Of a stretch of DNA of 64,000 nucleotides, positions 35,660 to 48,538 are shown piece after piece. The position numbers and the translations under genes are program-made. Positions within the stretch are counted from its first letter, which is position 1; every line of letters begins with the position of its first letter. A model generated the notes under the pieces. It was not told the DNA's origin and ran no database searches. It saw only the letters and a program-made list of their open reading frames with translations. This DNA comes from Pyrrhoderma lamaoense (Eukaryota > Basidiomycota > Agaricomycetes > Hymenochaetales > Hymenochaetaceae): assembly GCA_002794735.1 (NCBI GenBank), contig NBAZ01000014.1:372001-436000 (forward strand), given 5' to 3'.

Positions 35660-38600
35660 ATGCCCTTCAACCAGAGTGGCCCCAGCAGTCTGGCTCACTT
35701 TTCTGGCATTTATAATGATATAGCAGGTAACCAGACAAACAATGTATATAATGTTGACACTAGTACTACACTATCTAGTAAGTTTTATGGGGCGTTATTG
35801 TGTATGATCGCGGTCTAAATAGACATTTTATAATAACAGGATTGAAGGCTACTCTCAATCCATCTCACCTACCTGGAGATGATCGACCGACTTGCCTAAG
35901 GGGCACTCGAACTATCATCCGGGATCAAATATCTGAGTTCATAGATAAAGAGAGCTGTGAATCAAATGTAGTATTATTGCTGGGTCGAGCCGGGACAGGG
36001 AAAAGTACTATCGCAACTACAATTGCAAACGATTACTACGAAAAGAGGCGACTCGGGTGTCACTTATTCTTTCTCAGGGGACGGAGCGACCCAAACACAG
36101 TAATTCGGACTATCGCGTATAATCTTGCTGCATTCAACTCATCAATAGCTCTCTCCATTGAAAACGCCTTTCAGAGCCGTGGTGACTTGACCTCGGTAAC
36201 ACTCAGAACACAGTTCAATATCCTCATTAGAGAGCCACTTTTATTGGCTGCAAGCCATGTAAAATATCCTGTCCTCATCGTCCTTGATGCTATCGATGAG
36301 TGCGGTACATCTCAGACTAGACACACCCTCCTCCACGTCTTGGGAGAAGGACTCAATGACTTGCCCTCCAAATTCCGTTTCCTTATCACTGGTAGATCCG
36401 AGAATGACATAGTGATATTCTCGGATTCACTGAATGCCTACACAGTCAATCTGAATGACATTCCAGACGATAATAAGAAGGATGTATGTACTTATATCAA
36501 ACATGAATTTGGATTGTGGAGAAAAAGTGTCAAACTACCAAGTGACTGGCCATGGGACGACAATATGGCGAGACTTGGGAAGGCGGCAGATGGATTGTTT
36601 ATTTGGGCGTCTACAGCAGTCAATTATGTCTTTGGGGAAAGCTGAATCGCATTGCACGTCTGAACCGTCTAGTGACCAATGCGAAGGTACTAGATCTGAA
36701 CGAGTTATATGTGACGGTTTTAGAAACTTCACTTGATTGGGATGAGGATACAAGTGCACTCTTCTCGAATGTATTCTCACTCATTTTCTTCGGGAAGCTT
36801 CCACTATCTGACGAGGTCATAGACGGGATTCTAGGCGTTGATCCAGGGACAACTTCAGAGTTGCTCTCTTGTCTTCGATCTTTGGTATCATACGAATCTG
36901 GACAGCCGGTCAAGATACACCATACATCATTCTATGATTACTTAGTGTCCTGTAAGGGGAAAGGATGGTATATTGACTCTGGATCACAGAAGAGGTACAT
37001 TGCCGTAAATTGCCTGAACAAGATGAATCATTCACTCTGTTTTAATATCTGTAATCTTGAATCATCCTTCTTGCTCAATGAGCAGATTTCTGATCTTCAG
37101 GAACGCATCAAGAGGAACATTCCAAAATATCTGCAATACATATGCTGTTACTGGGGTCATCATATCCAGGAAACGGCATACTCACCCGAACTGGGTGATT
37201 TCTTGAAGACGTTTGCATACAACAAACTTCTGTTTTGGTTTGAGGTGTTGAGCCTTACGGATACGTTCGATGACCATGTTGGTACCGCATTGATGTATGC
37301 CATTTCTTGGCTCGGGGTGAGCATTAAGTGTCAATTCTTCATGTCTCTAGGCTGATATACAAAAGAATAAAGACCCGGAACTGTCAACATTCCTCAGGGA
37401 TGCATATCGACAGGCCAGTACATTCTCAGAGGCCGTATCACAAAGCGCACCGCATATCTATTGCAGTCTTCTACCTCTCACTGAAGATGAATCTGCTGTC
37501 TCATCGCATTATAAGAAGTACGCCAATCCAGTAGCTAATATAGAGTACACTGGGAATAGACAACAAAGCGCACTCATTAAAGTCATCAAAAATGACCACT
37601 CGTACTTTTTTGCTGTATCATTTTCTCCCGATGGAACCCGTATCGCTTCTACAACAAGTGACTATGCATGCTTATGGGATGCAGCGAGTGGGAAGTTAAT
37701 TGCAACTCTTGAGTATAAGGCTGACAGGATCGCATTCTCTCCAAGTGGTGACCGCGTAGTAATGGCATATTCTGACGGAGAGGAAGGGGAGATAGTAGTG
37801 TGGAGTCCCATTGGAGGGGATATAGTTCGAGAATTACACACAGGCGATATGGCTAAAGTTTTATCTATTACATTCTCTAACTGCGGAAAATATATTGCAT
37901 CAGGACATGAAAGCAGAAAAATCATGATCTGGGATGTCGGGAGCGGAAGGGTGGACGGAAGGCTAGAAGGGAATACAGGCAGAGTCAACTCTGTTTCCTT
38001 TTCATACAACGACAAGTATCTTGTTTCCGGGGATGGTGACGGGTCAATCGTCTTATGGAGCTTTCAAAGCAGGACGATGGAATATGCTCTGTTGGAAGAT
38101 TACACAAGTTCGGTTGAAACCATCGCATTCTCTCCAACTGCAGAGTATTTTGTGTCAGCCTTTTCCGACATTACTGCTTGTATCCGGAGAACATTGACAG
38201 GCGAGGTGATTCACCAACTCGAAGGATGTACACAAGCAGCTTATTCATTCGATGGTCTTCAAGTTCTGGGGTTCGATGGTGTTGGAATAGTTACAATTTG
38301 GAGCATGTTTAATGTTGACGAACCTCCGAGAGAGATTAAAACCGGGCATGAATACGGTCATGTCGCATTTGCTCCCGATGGTACGCGTTTTGCGCTTTTA
38401 GGCGAAGATTATACAATTGAAATCTGGGATGCCACTGTTGGTGTGATCACTACTAAGCAAGCTCGTTTACAGAGTGAGGTTGAGTCATCAGCATTATCGC
38501 CAAGTGGAAGATATATTGCCTTGGGAGATCAGTCCGGTACAATTTGTGTGTGGAATACGGCCAATGGACAGCTTGTCTCTGGACCATGGAAGGGACACAC

Positions 38601-39519
38601 TGACATAGTCAAGTCTGTTACATTTTCGCCAGACGAAAAGCTTATTGCATCTGGCTCTTTCGACAGGACAGTGAGAGTGTGGAAAGCGTTGAGCGGAGAA
38701 ACTGTCACGATACTCAAAGGCCACACAGAATCAGTCACCTCTGTTGCCTTATGCCCAAATGGAAAGCACATCGCTTCGGGCTCATGGGACGAGACCATCC
38801 GAGTCTGGAGCATCGAAAGAGGGGAACTCACGCCATTCAAAGGTCACCGTGGTGGTGTCTTCACACTCGCTTATTCGCCCGATGGATCGAAGATCGTCTC
38901 GGGATCTGATGACAAAACTGTCCGCATCTGGGACGCTACTAATGGCCAATTACTTTACACGGTAGAAGGTCATGATGACTCGGTCCTCTCTGTAGCTTGT
39001 TCTCCTGATGGATTCCGCGTCGCCTCTGTATCTTATGATAAAACTATGCGAATCTCGAATCTCGAAAGCGGAAAACTTGATTCCGTAATCAGACATGATA
39101 CGTCTGTGGACTCTGTATGTTTTTCATCCGATGGAACGCGAATCCTGTCAGGATGCTGTAGTGGAGACATCTATGTGTGGGATTCTTTAACCCTCAGCCT
39201 ACTCCTTGGCCCTCTGACAGAACAATGCCATGGGGTATCCTCGCTTTCCTTCTTTCCTGATAAAAATTACTTTGTATCTTGCTCCTACGATGGGACAATT
39301 AGAATTTGGTCATTGGGTGACGTAGATTGGGATCTACGAAGAGATGGTTGGGTTGTCGACAAGGACAACAAAATACTCATGTGGCTCCCTAAGGGGGCCC
39401 GTGGGCTACTTATTACACCCAGAAGTCCTGTCATCATAAATTCCTCATACAAGATAAAACTCGACTTCTCTCGCTATCTTGTTGGAAATGAGTGGGCCAC
39501 TCCCATTGCTGTCATCTAA
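35660..39519 (+). CDS. NACHT-WD40 NLR-like protein, copy D (least damaged)
   Basis: Exon 1 (35660-35777) encodes MPFNQSGPSS and the motif IYNDIAGNQTNNVYNV. Exon 2 (35840-37316) has Walker A GRAGTGKST, Walker B VLIVLDAIDECG, RFLITGRSE and HTSFYDYLV. Exon 3 (37366-39519) is fully open, with 14 WD40 repeats counted from their terminal Trp strands (for example CLWDAASGK, VRVWKALSGE, VRIWDATNGQ). In repeats 5 and 12 the Trp position is replaced (IRRTLTGE, ISNLESGK). It ends in the tail WDLRRDGWVVDKDNK, LITPRSP, VGNEW. Introns are 35778-35839 and 37317-37365. There is one frame break, at the G-run 36634-36637; adding one G gives exactly 1,250 codons. NACHT type 1. The upstream TATA box, exon phases and length match copies A and C. 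Likely a cytoplasmic non-self or stress sensor by analogy with HET-E-like proteins. Confidence 0.9.
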
Positions 39520-39520
39520 G

Positions 39521-39775
39521 GGTAAAACATCTAAAGAATCATCAGTCATGTATTCTAGTTCTACAGATGCTATCTATCTCTCACCACAGAGTATGAATTA
39601 CTCCTATTATCATTTCGTATTCATTGATATTCGATGCTAAGATGCATACTCTGTTCTCTCCCCTCTACACACTAGTAGTAACATATGTCATTATACATGA
39701 TTAGATCTTTTAAAAATCGAATCTCTTACACGTCTCGGTATAAGCCACACCTCCTAAATCCTCATTATTATATAT
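39521..39775 (+). repeat. 3' flank shared by copies C and D (second copy)
   Basis: Close direct repeat of 34,021-34,265. Similarity stops just before the element R sequence at about 39,806. Confidence 0.85.
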
Positions 39776-39805
39776 GACCATAGCGCATAAAGAGAGATGA
39801 GTGCG

Positions 39806-40145
39806 TGCACGGGAGCGCTTGTAATGCTCTGACCGTACTGCAAGTCGTCCGGGCTGACTGAAATACATACACTCTTACCTCAAGCTACAGCCTCGGTCGG
39901 GGCTCTGTTCTATACGTTTCTACTACTTGTACTGGTCTGTGAAGTCTCAGCTCGCCTCAAGGTCTCTATCAGTCTCTACGGTCTGACCGAGATCTCGGCC
40001 GGACGGCCGAAGTCGAGTATCTCGCTTTTTAGCCCCCAAATCTTAGCCTGAGCATCGTGTCTGGTGTAGGCAGACTCTAAACCCCACGTCCTCGCCACTA
40101 TATACAACACCAAGGTCAAAATCTGACCTAAAGTTTAGTTTTCAA
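39806..40145 (-). repeat. Element R, copy 2a (head half, inverted)
   Basis: About 340 bp match the head half of element R in the same orientation as copy 1, including CTGCAAGTCGTCCGGGC and GTGTCTGGTGTAGGCAGAC. It is cut off at its internal G-run side. It faces copy 2b across an ~80-bp spacer. Confidence 0.75.
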
Positions 40146-40150
40146 TATGC

Positions 40151-40231
40151 CTTGGCTATTAGAAGCTAGTGAGGAGTAAGAGAGTGTACGTATTTGAAGT
40201 ATACATATCTGCTCTAGATGTATTCCCATTG
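40151..40231 (+). repeat. Spacer between the two R copies, related to 16,186-16,258
   Basis: It shares TAGAAGCTAGTGA and GTACGTA plus AGATGTAT with the sequence just downstream of the PPPDE-thioredoxin gene, in the same order and orientation. Confidence 0.55.
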
Positions 40232-40989
40232 AAAACACAACTTTAGGTCATGGCTTAACCTTTTAGTCGTATCTAGTGGCGAGGACTTGGGGTTTAGAGT
40301 CTGTCTACACCAGACACGATGCTCTGACTCAGTTGTTGTAAGGGCTAAAAAGCGAGAAACTCGCCTTCGGGTGAAATAACAAAAACCTGGCCAAAGCGTA
40401 GAGAAGGATAGGGACCTCTGGGAAAGGTGAGACTCCTTAGACAGGTAGATAGAGTAGAAACATATAGTATAGAATTGAGCCCCGTCCAAGGCTATAGCTT
40501 GAGATAAAAGAATATATTATTCTGCCCACCCGAACGACTTGCAGTACAGTCATAGTGTTATAAACTCGTCTGGGCGGCCTAGTAAGAAGCAGAGCGGTAG
40601 ATGTACAGAACACGAGACCATCAGAGGACTATTTCGGGGGGGGGGGCGCTAATAATCTTCTGATTAGAGGCTGGTTGTCCACTGCAGCCTCAAGTCTGAA
40701 GGCTTATATATAAAAAATGCGAGTTAAATGGTAGATAATAAGGAAAGGCATGGTTTTCAGGTGGCTATACGCCACTGGACGAAAGGTTTAGGCTATCAAA
40801 AACGAAGGGGCCATATAAACGAACTCTATCCTCAAGTAAGAATGGATATTGATGCTAAACAGAAAGAGGAATAGGCTTGAAAAGTGGCCGAGAGTAAGGA
40901 GATGTAGTAATAATGGACTTCTCTAGGTAAGTTACAAGGTGCATTACAAATGCACCACGACCGGCTGTCTATCTAGTTGACCTTACAAG
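40228..40989 (+). repeat. Element R, copy 2b (full length, diverged)
   Basis: It runs from the head (TTGAAAAC...GGTCATGG) to the tail hairpin GTGCATTACAAATGCAC near 40,940-40,956. An internal G-run of 11 sits at 40,636-40,646, where other copies have GGGGAGGGGG or CCCGG. No coding frame. Confidence 0.75.
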
Positions 40990-41596
40990 GCTCAATGAAT
41001 CTGGGGTTCGCTCGGTCATACATATGTTAGTCAGTAGATAAAGTGCGTTAATGAGACAACTTACACATACGGATACCCATAAATACTTCTGAAGGAATAA
41101 TTAGTTTTGTTAATCACAGCGTTAAAGTGATAAATGATTAGATCGTTATACATTGGCTTTGTACTATATACGAGATTATAATGCACATTGAGACATATAC
41201 AACACTCTTTGAGATTATAAATGGCGCAGGATTCTAGTATAGCACACAATTGCTTTTAGTCTATATATATTGACGTGTCTGCCTATAATATTGGTGTGCA
41301 CTAGTGTGTCGTCGACGCAGCGAACTTCGGATTTTCAGAAGCTTACGATAGTGAGATCACTACATTTACAACATAAAACGAGAATCCTTTACAGATATAC
41401 AGTGTCGAAGCTACATGAAGTTTTTCTGTTCTCAATATCATATGCTAAGTGAAGCAGACTTGATTTTCTTCAAAAATCAGGACGAATGGGTCAAACTACT
41501 TTAATTGACTATATCATCGGATAGTTTGGAAAATAAATTCTACCAGCGTAAGGATCATAGAAAATAGTGTATATGATCATTAATTTATAACTTGGA

Positions 41597-44500
41597 TTAG
41601 TTTGAGGTACTACGTAAGGGTCTGGACCACTCGTTTCCGGTCAGATAGGGGGAGAATTCCAGTCTTGTTTCATGTGGTACATTCATAAGGACAGTTTCCC
41701 CGGAAGTAATAAGCGTCTCATGGAGTCCCTTGGGGAGCCACATGAGTAGATTGCGGTTATTGTCGACAATCCACCCACTTTCACAATCTATCACCCAATT
41801 CGTTGTATCCACCAAAGACCGGATTCTGATTGTGCCATCGTTAGATCCATATACAAACCGATCGCCGTCAGGAAGAAAGGAGCAGGTGGTAGAGGCAACC
41901 CACTCGGTATGCACCTGTATTTTGTCACGGAAAAAGTCTCCAGTTGAAGTCCTCCATACATAAAACTTATCGTCACCTGATCTCGATAGAATTCGTGTTC
42001 CATCGGGTGAGAAGGATACCGAATGTACGATATCATGATGCGGCATCACAAAGACAGTCTCTCTCGTGTTGACATCCCAGAGCCGCAAAGTCATATCATG
42101 CGATCCAGAGATGATATAACGTCCATTTGGTGAATAAGCTACAGACCAGACCGGAACAGAATGGCCTGTTAGCGTTGAAAGTAGATCGCCATTTGTAGCA
42201 TTCCAAATGCGGACAGTTCCGTCCCTCGAACCAGAGACGATCTTCGATCCATCGGGTGAATAAGCCACTGAATTGACTCCGCCACTACCCTTGAATGGCG
42301 TGAAATCTAATTCCCTGTTTTCGACACTCCAGACTCGTAGTACCGATGAGCCTGAGGCGATGTGCTTTCCGTTTGGGGAAAAGGCAACGGAGGAGACGCC
42401 AAGTCCGGAAACTCTGATTGTGAATGATTCTCCGCTCGACACCTTCCACACTCTTATGGTTCCGTCATCAGAGCCAGAGGCGATGAGTCTTTCGTCTGCC
42501 GAAAATGCAATGGCTATCACTGCCATCCTGTGTCCCTTCCATGGTCCAGAAACAAGCTCTCCGCTGGCTGAGTTCCACACAGAAACTACTCCCCGTCCGT
42601 CTCCAGAGGCAACATACCGTCCGGTCTGCGACACTGCGACCGCATAAGCAGCAGCTTTGTGCTCTTGTGTTATTCCCGTCCCGCTCAATCCAGCAATGAC
42701 ATCCCATATTTTAACCTTTTGATCTGCGTGGCCAGACACGATGCGCGTGTTATGGGGTGCAATTGCAACGCTCGCACAATCTTCTGTGATCTTAAATGAT
42801 CCTCGAAAGTAGCATGAAAGATAATCGTCGCTCATTTTATACATTTTAATCGTTCCGTCGTGTTCGAATCCCAGAATTTCAAGGCCATCAGCTGAACAAA
42901 CTAGTTTACTACAACCTTCGTATCGTCGCACCATCTTGCCTGTCGAAGTTTCCCAAATACAGAATGTCTTATTAGAAGAGCCTGATACAATATATTCTGC
43001 AGTTGGAGAGAACGCGACAGTATTAACCCGACCTGCATAGTCTCTTAAGGGAGCATACTTCATCATCCTTCTTTCTACATCCCATAATACAACTGTCCCG
43101 TCAGACGACCCGGAAACAAGATACTGATCACCATATGAGAAAGAAACAGAGTTGACGTCCTCGGTATGACTTTCAAGTGCCCTTCTTTCCACCATCCCGG
43201 CCCGACGTTCCAGATCAGTATTCTTCCATTTCTATACCCTGATGCAATATACTCCCCGCTTTTTGAGAATACGACTGATGTGACGCTACCCGTATCATTC
43301 GTGAGTAGCTTTTTAAATATCCCGCTTCTAGCGGGATTCCATACCACTATCTCCCCCTTCCTTATCTCTTCCTCCCCTTCCTTATCCTCATCTTCAGAAA
43401 AGGCCAACGCGATGAGATCACCAGTTGGAGAGAAGGCGACTTTGTCAGCTGCATAACGAAGATACGATTTCAAATCCCCACTTGTTGCATCCCACAAGCG
43501 GACTACATCGTCTAATGATGTAGACAGAACCTGGGTTCCGTCTGGAGAAAATAACACGGAGAAAATCCCGTTATCGTGATCATCCATAATTTTGATACAA
43601 TTATCACGTTTTTTATTCCTGCTGTACAGGACTTGGATACCCGGATTCGCGTACGCGCTGTAGTGTTTCGAGAGAAAGGATTCGTCTCTGGTAAGAGGTA
43701 GAAGACTGCTATAAATATGTGGAACGCTTTCCGATATGGGCTCTGAGAATACAGTGGTCTGACGTTCTGCTTCTCTGAGGAAAGCAGACAGTCCTGGGTC
43801 TTCGCCCTACTTACACGTCAGCTATAGCACATAATCAATCTATGAAGCTCACCTTAAGCCATAAGATTGCATACATCAATGCAATACCAACGTAGTCATC
43901 GAATGTCTCAGTGAGGCTCAACACTTCAAACCAAAACAGGAGTTTGTTGTACACAAAGATTCTCAACAGGCCTCCCAGTTCCTGTGTGTATGACGTCTCC
44001 CGCAGATGATGGGCCCAGTTACAGCATATATACTGCAGGTGTGTCGGGATATTATCCTTGATGCGCTTTTGGAGGTCAGGAACACATTCGTTGAGAAGGA
44101 AGGATGATTCGAGGTTGCAAATGTTGAAATGAAGTGACTCTATCATCCGCTCAAGGCACTTCCTGACTATGATCTCCTTCTGTCGTGCTATGTCGACATA
44201 CCATTTCTTGTTTATACAGGCCCGGGAAATGAGATAGTCATAGAATGATGCATGATGAACTCGTATCTTCCTGCCTGCTTCAAATAACACTAGAGACCGT
44301 AGACGAAGAAGTATACTTTTTGTTGTACCTTCTTTGAGGCTCAGAATCCTATCAATATCCATGTCCGTCAGGGATTTCCTGCAGAAGAAGATGATAGAGA
44401 AGACATTGGGGAAAATAGTATCAATGGAATTGTCCCAATAAAGAGAATCTTCAAGAATGGTTTCGTATAAAGCATCCAAGTTGAGTGTTTTATTGTGAAT

Positions 44501-45533
44501 CAGTACATCCAGAAATCCGGCACCATTTTGTTTTCTCTCTTTGATGAATTTAACGGCCGTCGATGCCCAAATGAACAAACCATCTGCTGCCTCTCCGAGT
44601 TTTTTCATATTTTCTTTCCACGGCCAGTTGTCCGGGAGAACTAGCTGTTCACTCTCCTTCATCGCTTTCAATTCATGTTTGATGTAGGCGCAAACGTCTT
44701 TAAAATTCTCATTAGGTGACTTGTCCAGATCAATTTCGTAAACGTTCGATGAAGATACAAAGAGTCTAATGTCTATCTCCGGTCGACCTGTGATGAGAAA
44801 GCGGATTTTAGAGGGTAGTGTGGTAAGCTTTTTACTAAAAACCCGAAGGAGTGCTTCTCGAAAGTCTGGTGTGTGATACTCGTCCAGAGCGTCGATAACG
44901 ATGAGGATTGGGGTATCGATTTTGGAGGCAACGGAAGAGAGAGGCTTTTGCAAGAGAATATCGAAGAGTTCATCATGTGGTGCCGATAACGATTCAGGTA
45001 GATTCTCTACTGCACTACTGATAGCGCGAGCTATGTACTCGTTCTTTCTAGCGAGGTTGTACGCTAATGTCCGGATTAATGTGTCAGGGGTGTTGTCCCC
45101 TCGGTGAAAGAAAAGGTCACATCCAAGCAGACAGCCACGGTACTCTCCAGCGATGGTTAACGCGATAGTACTTTTCCCTTTTCCAGCACTACCCAACAAG
45201 AAAGCTACGTTTGGTCTGCCAGATTTTGTATCATGTATCCAGTCCGATATTTTCTTTCGCGTATCCTTTCGAGTGCCTATTAGGCACTTCTGTTGACCAG
45301 CTCCACGAGTTTCAATGGATCGAGTTTTTTTCTTAATTCTAAAATATAAATTCCGGCCGTTAAGATGACTTTGGTCATTCGTACTCCTCTTTTGAACTCA
45401 CCCGAAAGCATTTTACGTGGGTACTGCCCTCTTGAGCAACGTTGAGGAATAGATTCGTCTGATTTCCGGCTACATCATTATAATCTCTGTCCACTCGCAT
45501 GCAGTTATTGAGACCAAACTGATAGGAGGGCAT
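41597..45533 (-). CDS. NACHT-WD40 NLR-like protein, copy E
   Basis: This is the first copy on the - strand. Exon 1 starts at 45533 (MPSYQFGLNNC, motif RDYNDVAGNQTNLFLNV). The NACHT exon has Walker A GSAGKGKST, Walker B ILIVIDALDEYH (Tyr where the others have Cys), RFLITGRPE and HHASFYDYL. Intron 2 is 43807-43852. The WD40 exon reads 14 repeats and a diverged tail (ETVLMNVPHETRLEFSPY). E is the most divergent full copy, and its RLWDATSGDLK repeat carries a Glu/Lys-rich insertion (DEDKEGEEE) not seen elsewhere. Frame breaks are at the T-run 45325-45331 (A7 on the coding strand) and the C-run 43196-43198. The exact 3' end of exon 1 is uncertain because the visible GTGAGT donor near 45,403 leaves the wrong phase. 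NACHT type 2-like (PNENFKDVCAYI, IDRILSLKEGTTKS). Confidence 0.82.
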
Positions 45534-45611
45534 TATACGAGCGTGTTCAGGACTCAGATGAAGACATGAGGACAACTGATAACTGGTCTCTTGGACGTTG
45601 TAAGTGTCGTT

Positions 45612-45620
45612 CTTTAAATA
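45612..45620 (-). promoter_or_regulatory. TATA-like box of NLR-like gene E
   Basis: TATTTAAAG on the - strand lies 87 bp upstream of the ATG at 45533. Confidence 0.45.
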
Positions 45621-46249
45621 TCAATGCGTTATTTACATATAATTGGAATAACTCATTATTATCATATTGCTCGTAATAGAATCCAAAAACAATGATCTCC
45701 AAAGTCAGCCTTTCTGCCGAATGTGGTAGGATGAGCCTTTCAACCTTGTACAGTTCCGTAACGTAATGCAGGCTTTTCCTCTCTATGTGATATATCCTTA
45801 GTTTCAATTCGCCCCTAATGGTGAACTCAGAAACTGATACTTACTCTGGAAGAAGGGTGTGATTTAACATGAATCCTGAGTCATATATCTCAGTAGCCTG
45901 ATATCGTTTCCTCATACCCGTACACAATCCAATACTAACAACTTATCACCTCACTAATTAGTAGTGGAAGAGTGTATCGTATATGTCATGAGTCACCGGT
46001 TCTTTGTTTCCAATAATGGCAAGACTTTTATTTAGGTACAAATGGCTATTGCACGAAGGCGTGAACATTATCAGGGTGTTCTATGATACTAGGACACATA
46101 TTGGCCAGGTGCAGTAAAGCGCTCAAAGAAGGCGATATAAGAAATATCTACATGTCCATGCTTGGAAAGAGGAGATATGGAAAGGGTTTACGATTGTCTG
46201 ATCGTCTAAATTCTCAAAAAGTATGATACCGACATGAAAAGGAGATGAC

Positions 46250-47480
46250 ACGGACTCTAGGCGCTTAATTAGGGTCCTAGATGCGGTGTATTGGTAATTA
46301 TGTCACTAGAAGACGTTCTGGTACCCATCGATCATGTACGATACCTTATTAAACACTAGTATCTTTTCGATGAAACCATTCGAAGAGGTGAGAATTCTTA
46401 AAATTGAATATCAGAAGAACAACAAGTAGGAAAGTAAGCACAAAGGTAAACCCGAAAGAGCTTGAACCTATAACGTAAAGAGCATCATTAACAAGGAGTT
46501 TCAAGGAGTAATCGGTGCGGGGAACAAGAAAAACATCAGCACCTGAATGGTATACGATACTAGTAGTTTTTCATAGATTATGAATTTGATCAAAGGGGCT
46601 TGGGAACTGGAGAGATAAGACACTCCCCTTTGTTCTCGAGTAGTCTTTCCTACACGAAAGTAATTAGGGATGGAAAAACTCCGATCACTACAGTTTATAA
46701 ATTTTTTTAATTGATTGATAGTGAATTTGTCATCCGATTAGATCAAATAAGGCAACTCTGATAGATATAAACAGATAGAGAATCTCACACGGTTGCTTCT
46801 ATTTCCGCGGTACATAGACATGAATGATTTAATTCACGTAGAAAGGGCTCACATGTCACTGGAATAGGTGTCTTGTTCCTTTGTATCTCATTGTATCCAT
46901 TGTATCTCTTAACGACGTTGTCTATATAGTATAGTAGTCTTGACGTTTCATATATTATCGAGGGCTCGGGTCTCTTCCCATATTGGCGCCAGTAGGTGAG
47001 TCTCAAGCTTTCTCAGTAGTAGACTTTGCCAAGAGACAGATACTATTCACGGAGAGCTTCGCTCTGCCCTTCTTAGATTTGAATAAAGATAATAAATAAC
47101 GCTGACTGCACTGGACTATTATTGATTCGGCCGAGACAAATCATACGATTCATATTCACTTATTATTACTAGTGTTTTGAGTACGAAACCGAGAATATTC
47201 GAATAATGCACTTGATGCTGACTTGAGCTTAGAATATGATGATGTAATGACTTAGTTTATAACTTTCTTAAAGTGATATAAACTCCTGGCTGGCAGACCA
47301 CGAGTCGAATCTATGCACATAACAGTACTTTAGTAGCCTTTCGTGGTCAAATCAACGGATCTAAAGCTACACGGGTTTCCTTTACCAGTTGTAAGTAGAT
47401 TTACTTATCACTCAGTTCTTACATACATGTATGTTGAGATAAGGATTCCCTTATTTTCTCGTTCATAAACTAATTGAAAA
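46250..47480 (-). repeat. Inverted duplicate flank, right arm
   Basis: Diverged inverted partner of the 28,700-29,480 block. It lies downstream of copy F as the partner lies downstream of copy B. Confidence 0.6.
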
Positions 47481-48274
47481 CCTCAAACCCCGTACACCAT
47501 CACTCAATCTTCTTTGTCACTGCATGGAATTTTCTCTGAGATAAGATCAGGTGAAAGTATATGAGCCAACTTGAGGGTTGATCTTGCAAGCTGCGAGCCA
47601 ACACTGACTACTCTTTCATCTGGTATTTTAGAGCATACATTATTCAAATTCTTCATCGACACAGACAACCAACATCTCTACTACCAATCATCTTACATAC
47701 TTCTCTTATTCACATCTTCTACTGTATGACATGACTGTAACCAGCCATTTGAAATGCTGAGATCTATACTTCCTTCCCGTCCAGCTTATTTAGGATAGTA
47801 TTTATGACTGGGGGGGGCGGTAGATCAAAACCATATATCTGGTAGTAATTTTATCAATCTTCCATTACTCTCTTTTCTCGCATATCTCATTCTTTTAAGG
47901 CATGAGCTTCTCAATTCTGGACCCTTTTCAAAGGAGACGGAGTATCGAGCCTTGATTTGGTTTGCTCCGTTACAATCTCATCATTGATCGCGTAATGAAC
48001 ACATCTTTCGTGCACGTTAAATAGATTGGCTTTTCGAGTACGGGTACTCATACAACTTTTGCAGTATGGTCGCATATGTAATGATGAAGAAAATGGAGGA
48101 ATGCTCATTATCGAGACGTGTAAGAAATACAAATTTTATAAACGTGGAAATCTAGAAATGGACGTGTAGGATGAACAAGGAAGACACTAAAACGGGTATA
48201 AAGTATAATCTTGAAGAAAATCTGGACGTTTTCCGGACTTGAAGGTACGTAAATCTGATTTTACTGGCCAAAGG

Positions 48275-48500
48275 GTTTAGAGGGTATATACTAATACTAG
48301 TATATGCAGAGAAGGAGCAAAATATGGATCTTGGAATGCCGATGTTGATAGGATGATGATAGATATAATAAAAAATACATGATGCCCAGGTTTTTCTATA
48401 TTTAAACATTGCGTTTGAGAAAAAAGACAGTGAGATATGTATACATTATACGTATGATGAGATGGAGTAGCAGGCTCAAGAGAGGATGCCAGAGAATTTA
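48275..48500 (-). repeat. 3' flank shared by copies F and G (F side)
   Basis: It is similar in order to 54,330-54,545 and includes an imperfect palindrome (TATATACTAATACTAGTATA) near 48,285-48,306 and ATGGATCT(T/C)GGAATG. Confidence 0.7.
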
Positions 48501-48538
48501 GAAATTTAGTATATACTTTTGTAGGTAAAGAGGTTAAT

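Larger units (their letters stand above)
39520..41596. other. Intergenic between convergent copies D and E, with element R pair
   Basis: It starts with the C/D shared 3' flank (to about 39,775), then two element R copies in opposite orientation (39,806-40,145 and 40,228-40,989). No supported gene is seen. About 41,000-41,596 shows nothing recognisable. Confidence 0.6.
45534..48538. other. Intergenic between copies E and F, contains half of an inverted duplication
   Basis: No supported gene in 3.0 kb. About 46,250-47,480 is the inverted partner of 28,700-29,480. About 47,470-47,700 also resembles 61,320-61,510. Positions 48,275-48,500 resemble the 3' flank of copy G. A G8 run lies near 47,811. 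Confidence 0.55.

Noticed and set aside
45375..45575. Upstream in-frame ATG of copy E giving MSSCLHLSPEHARI before MPSYQ
   Set aside because: All other copies start at the MP-x-x-Q methionine with the same leader, so the internal ATG at 45533 is preferred.
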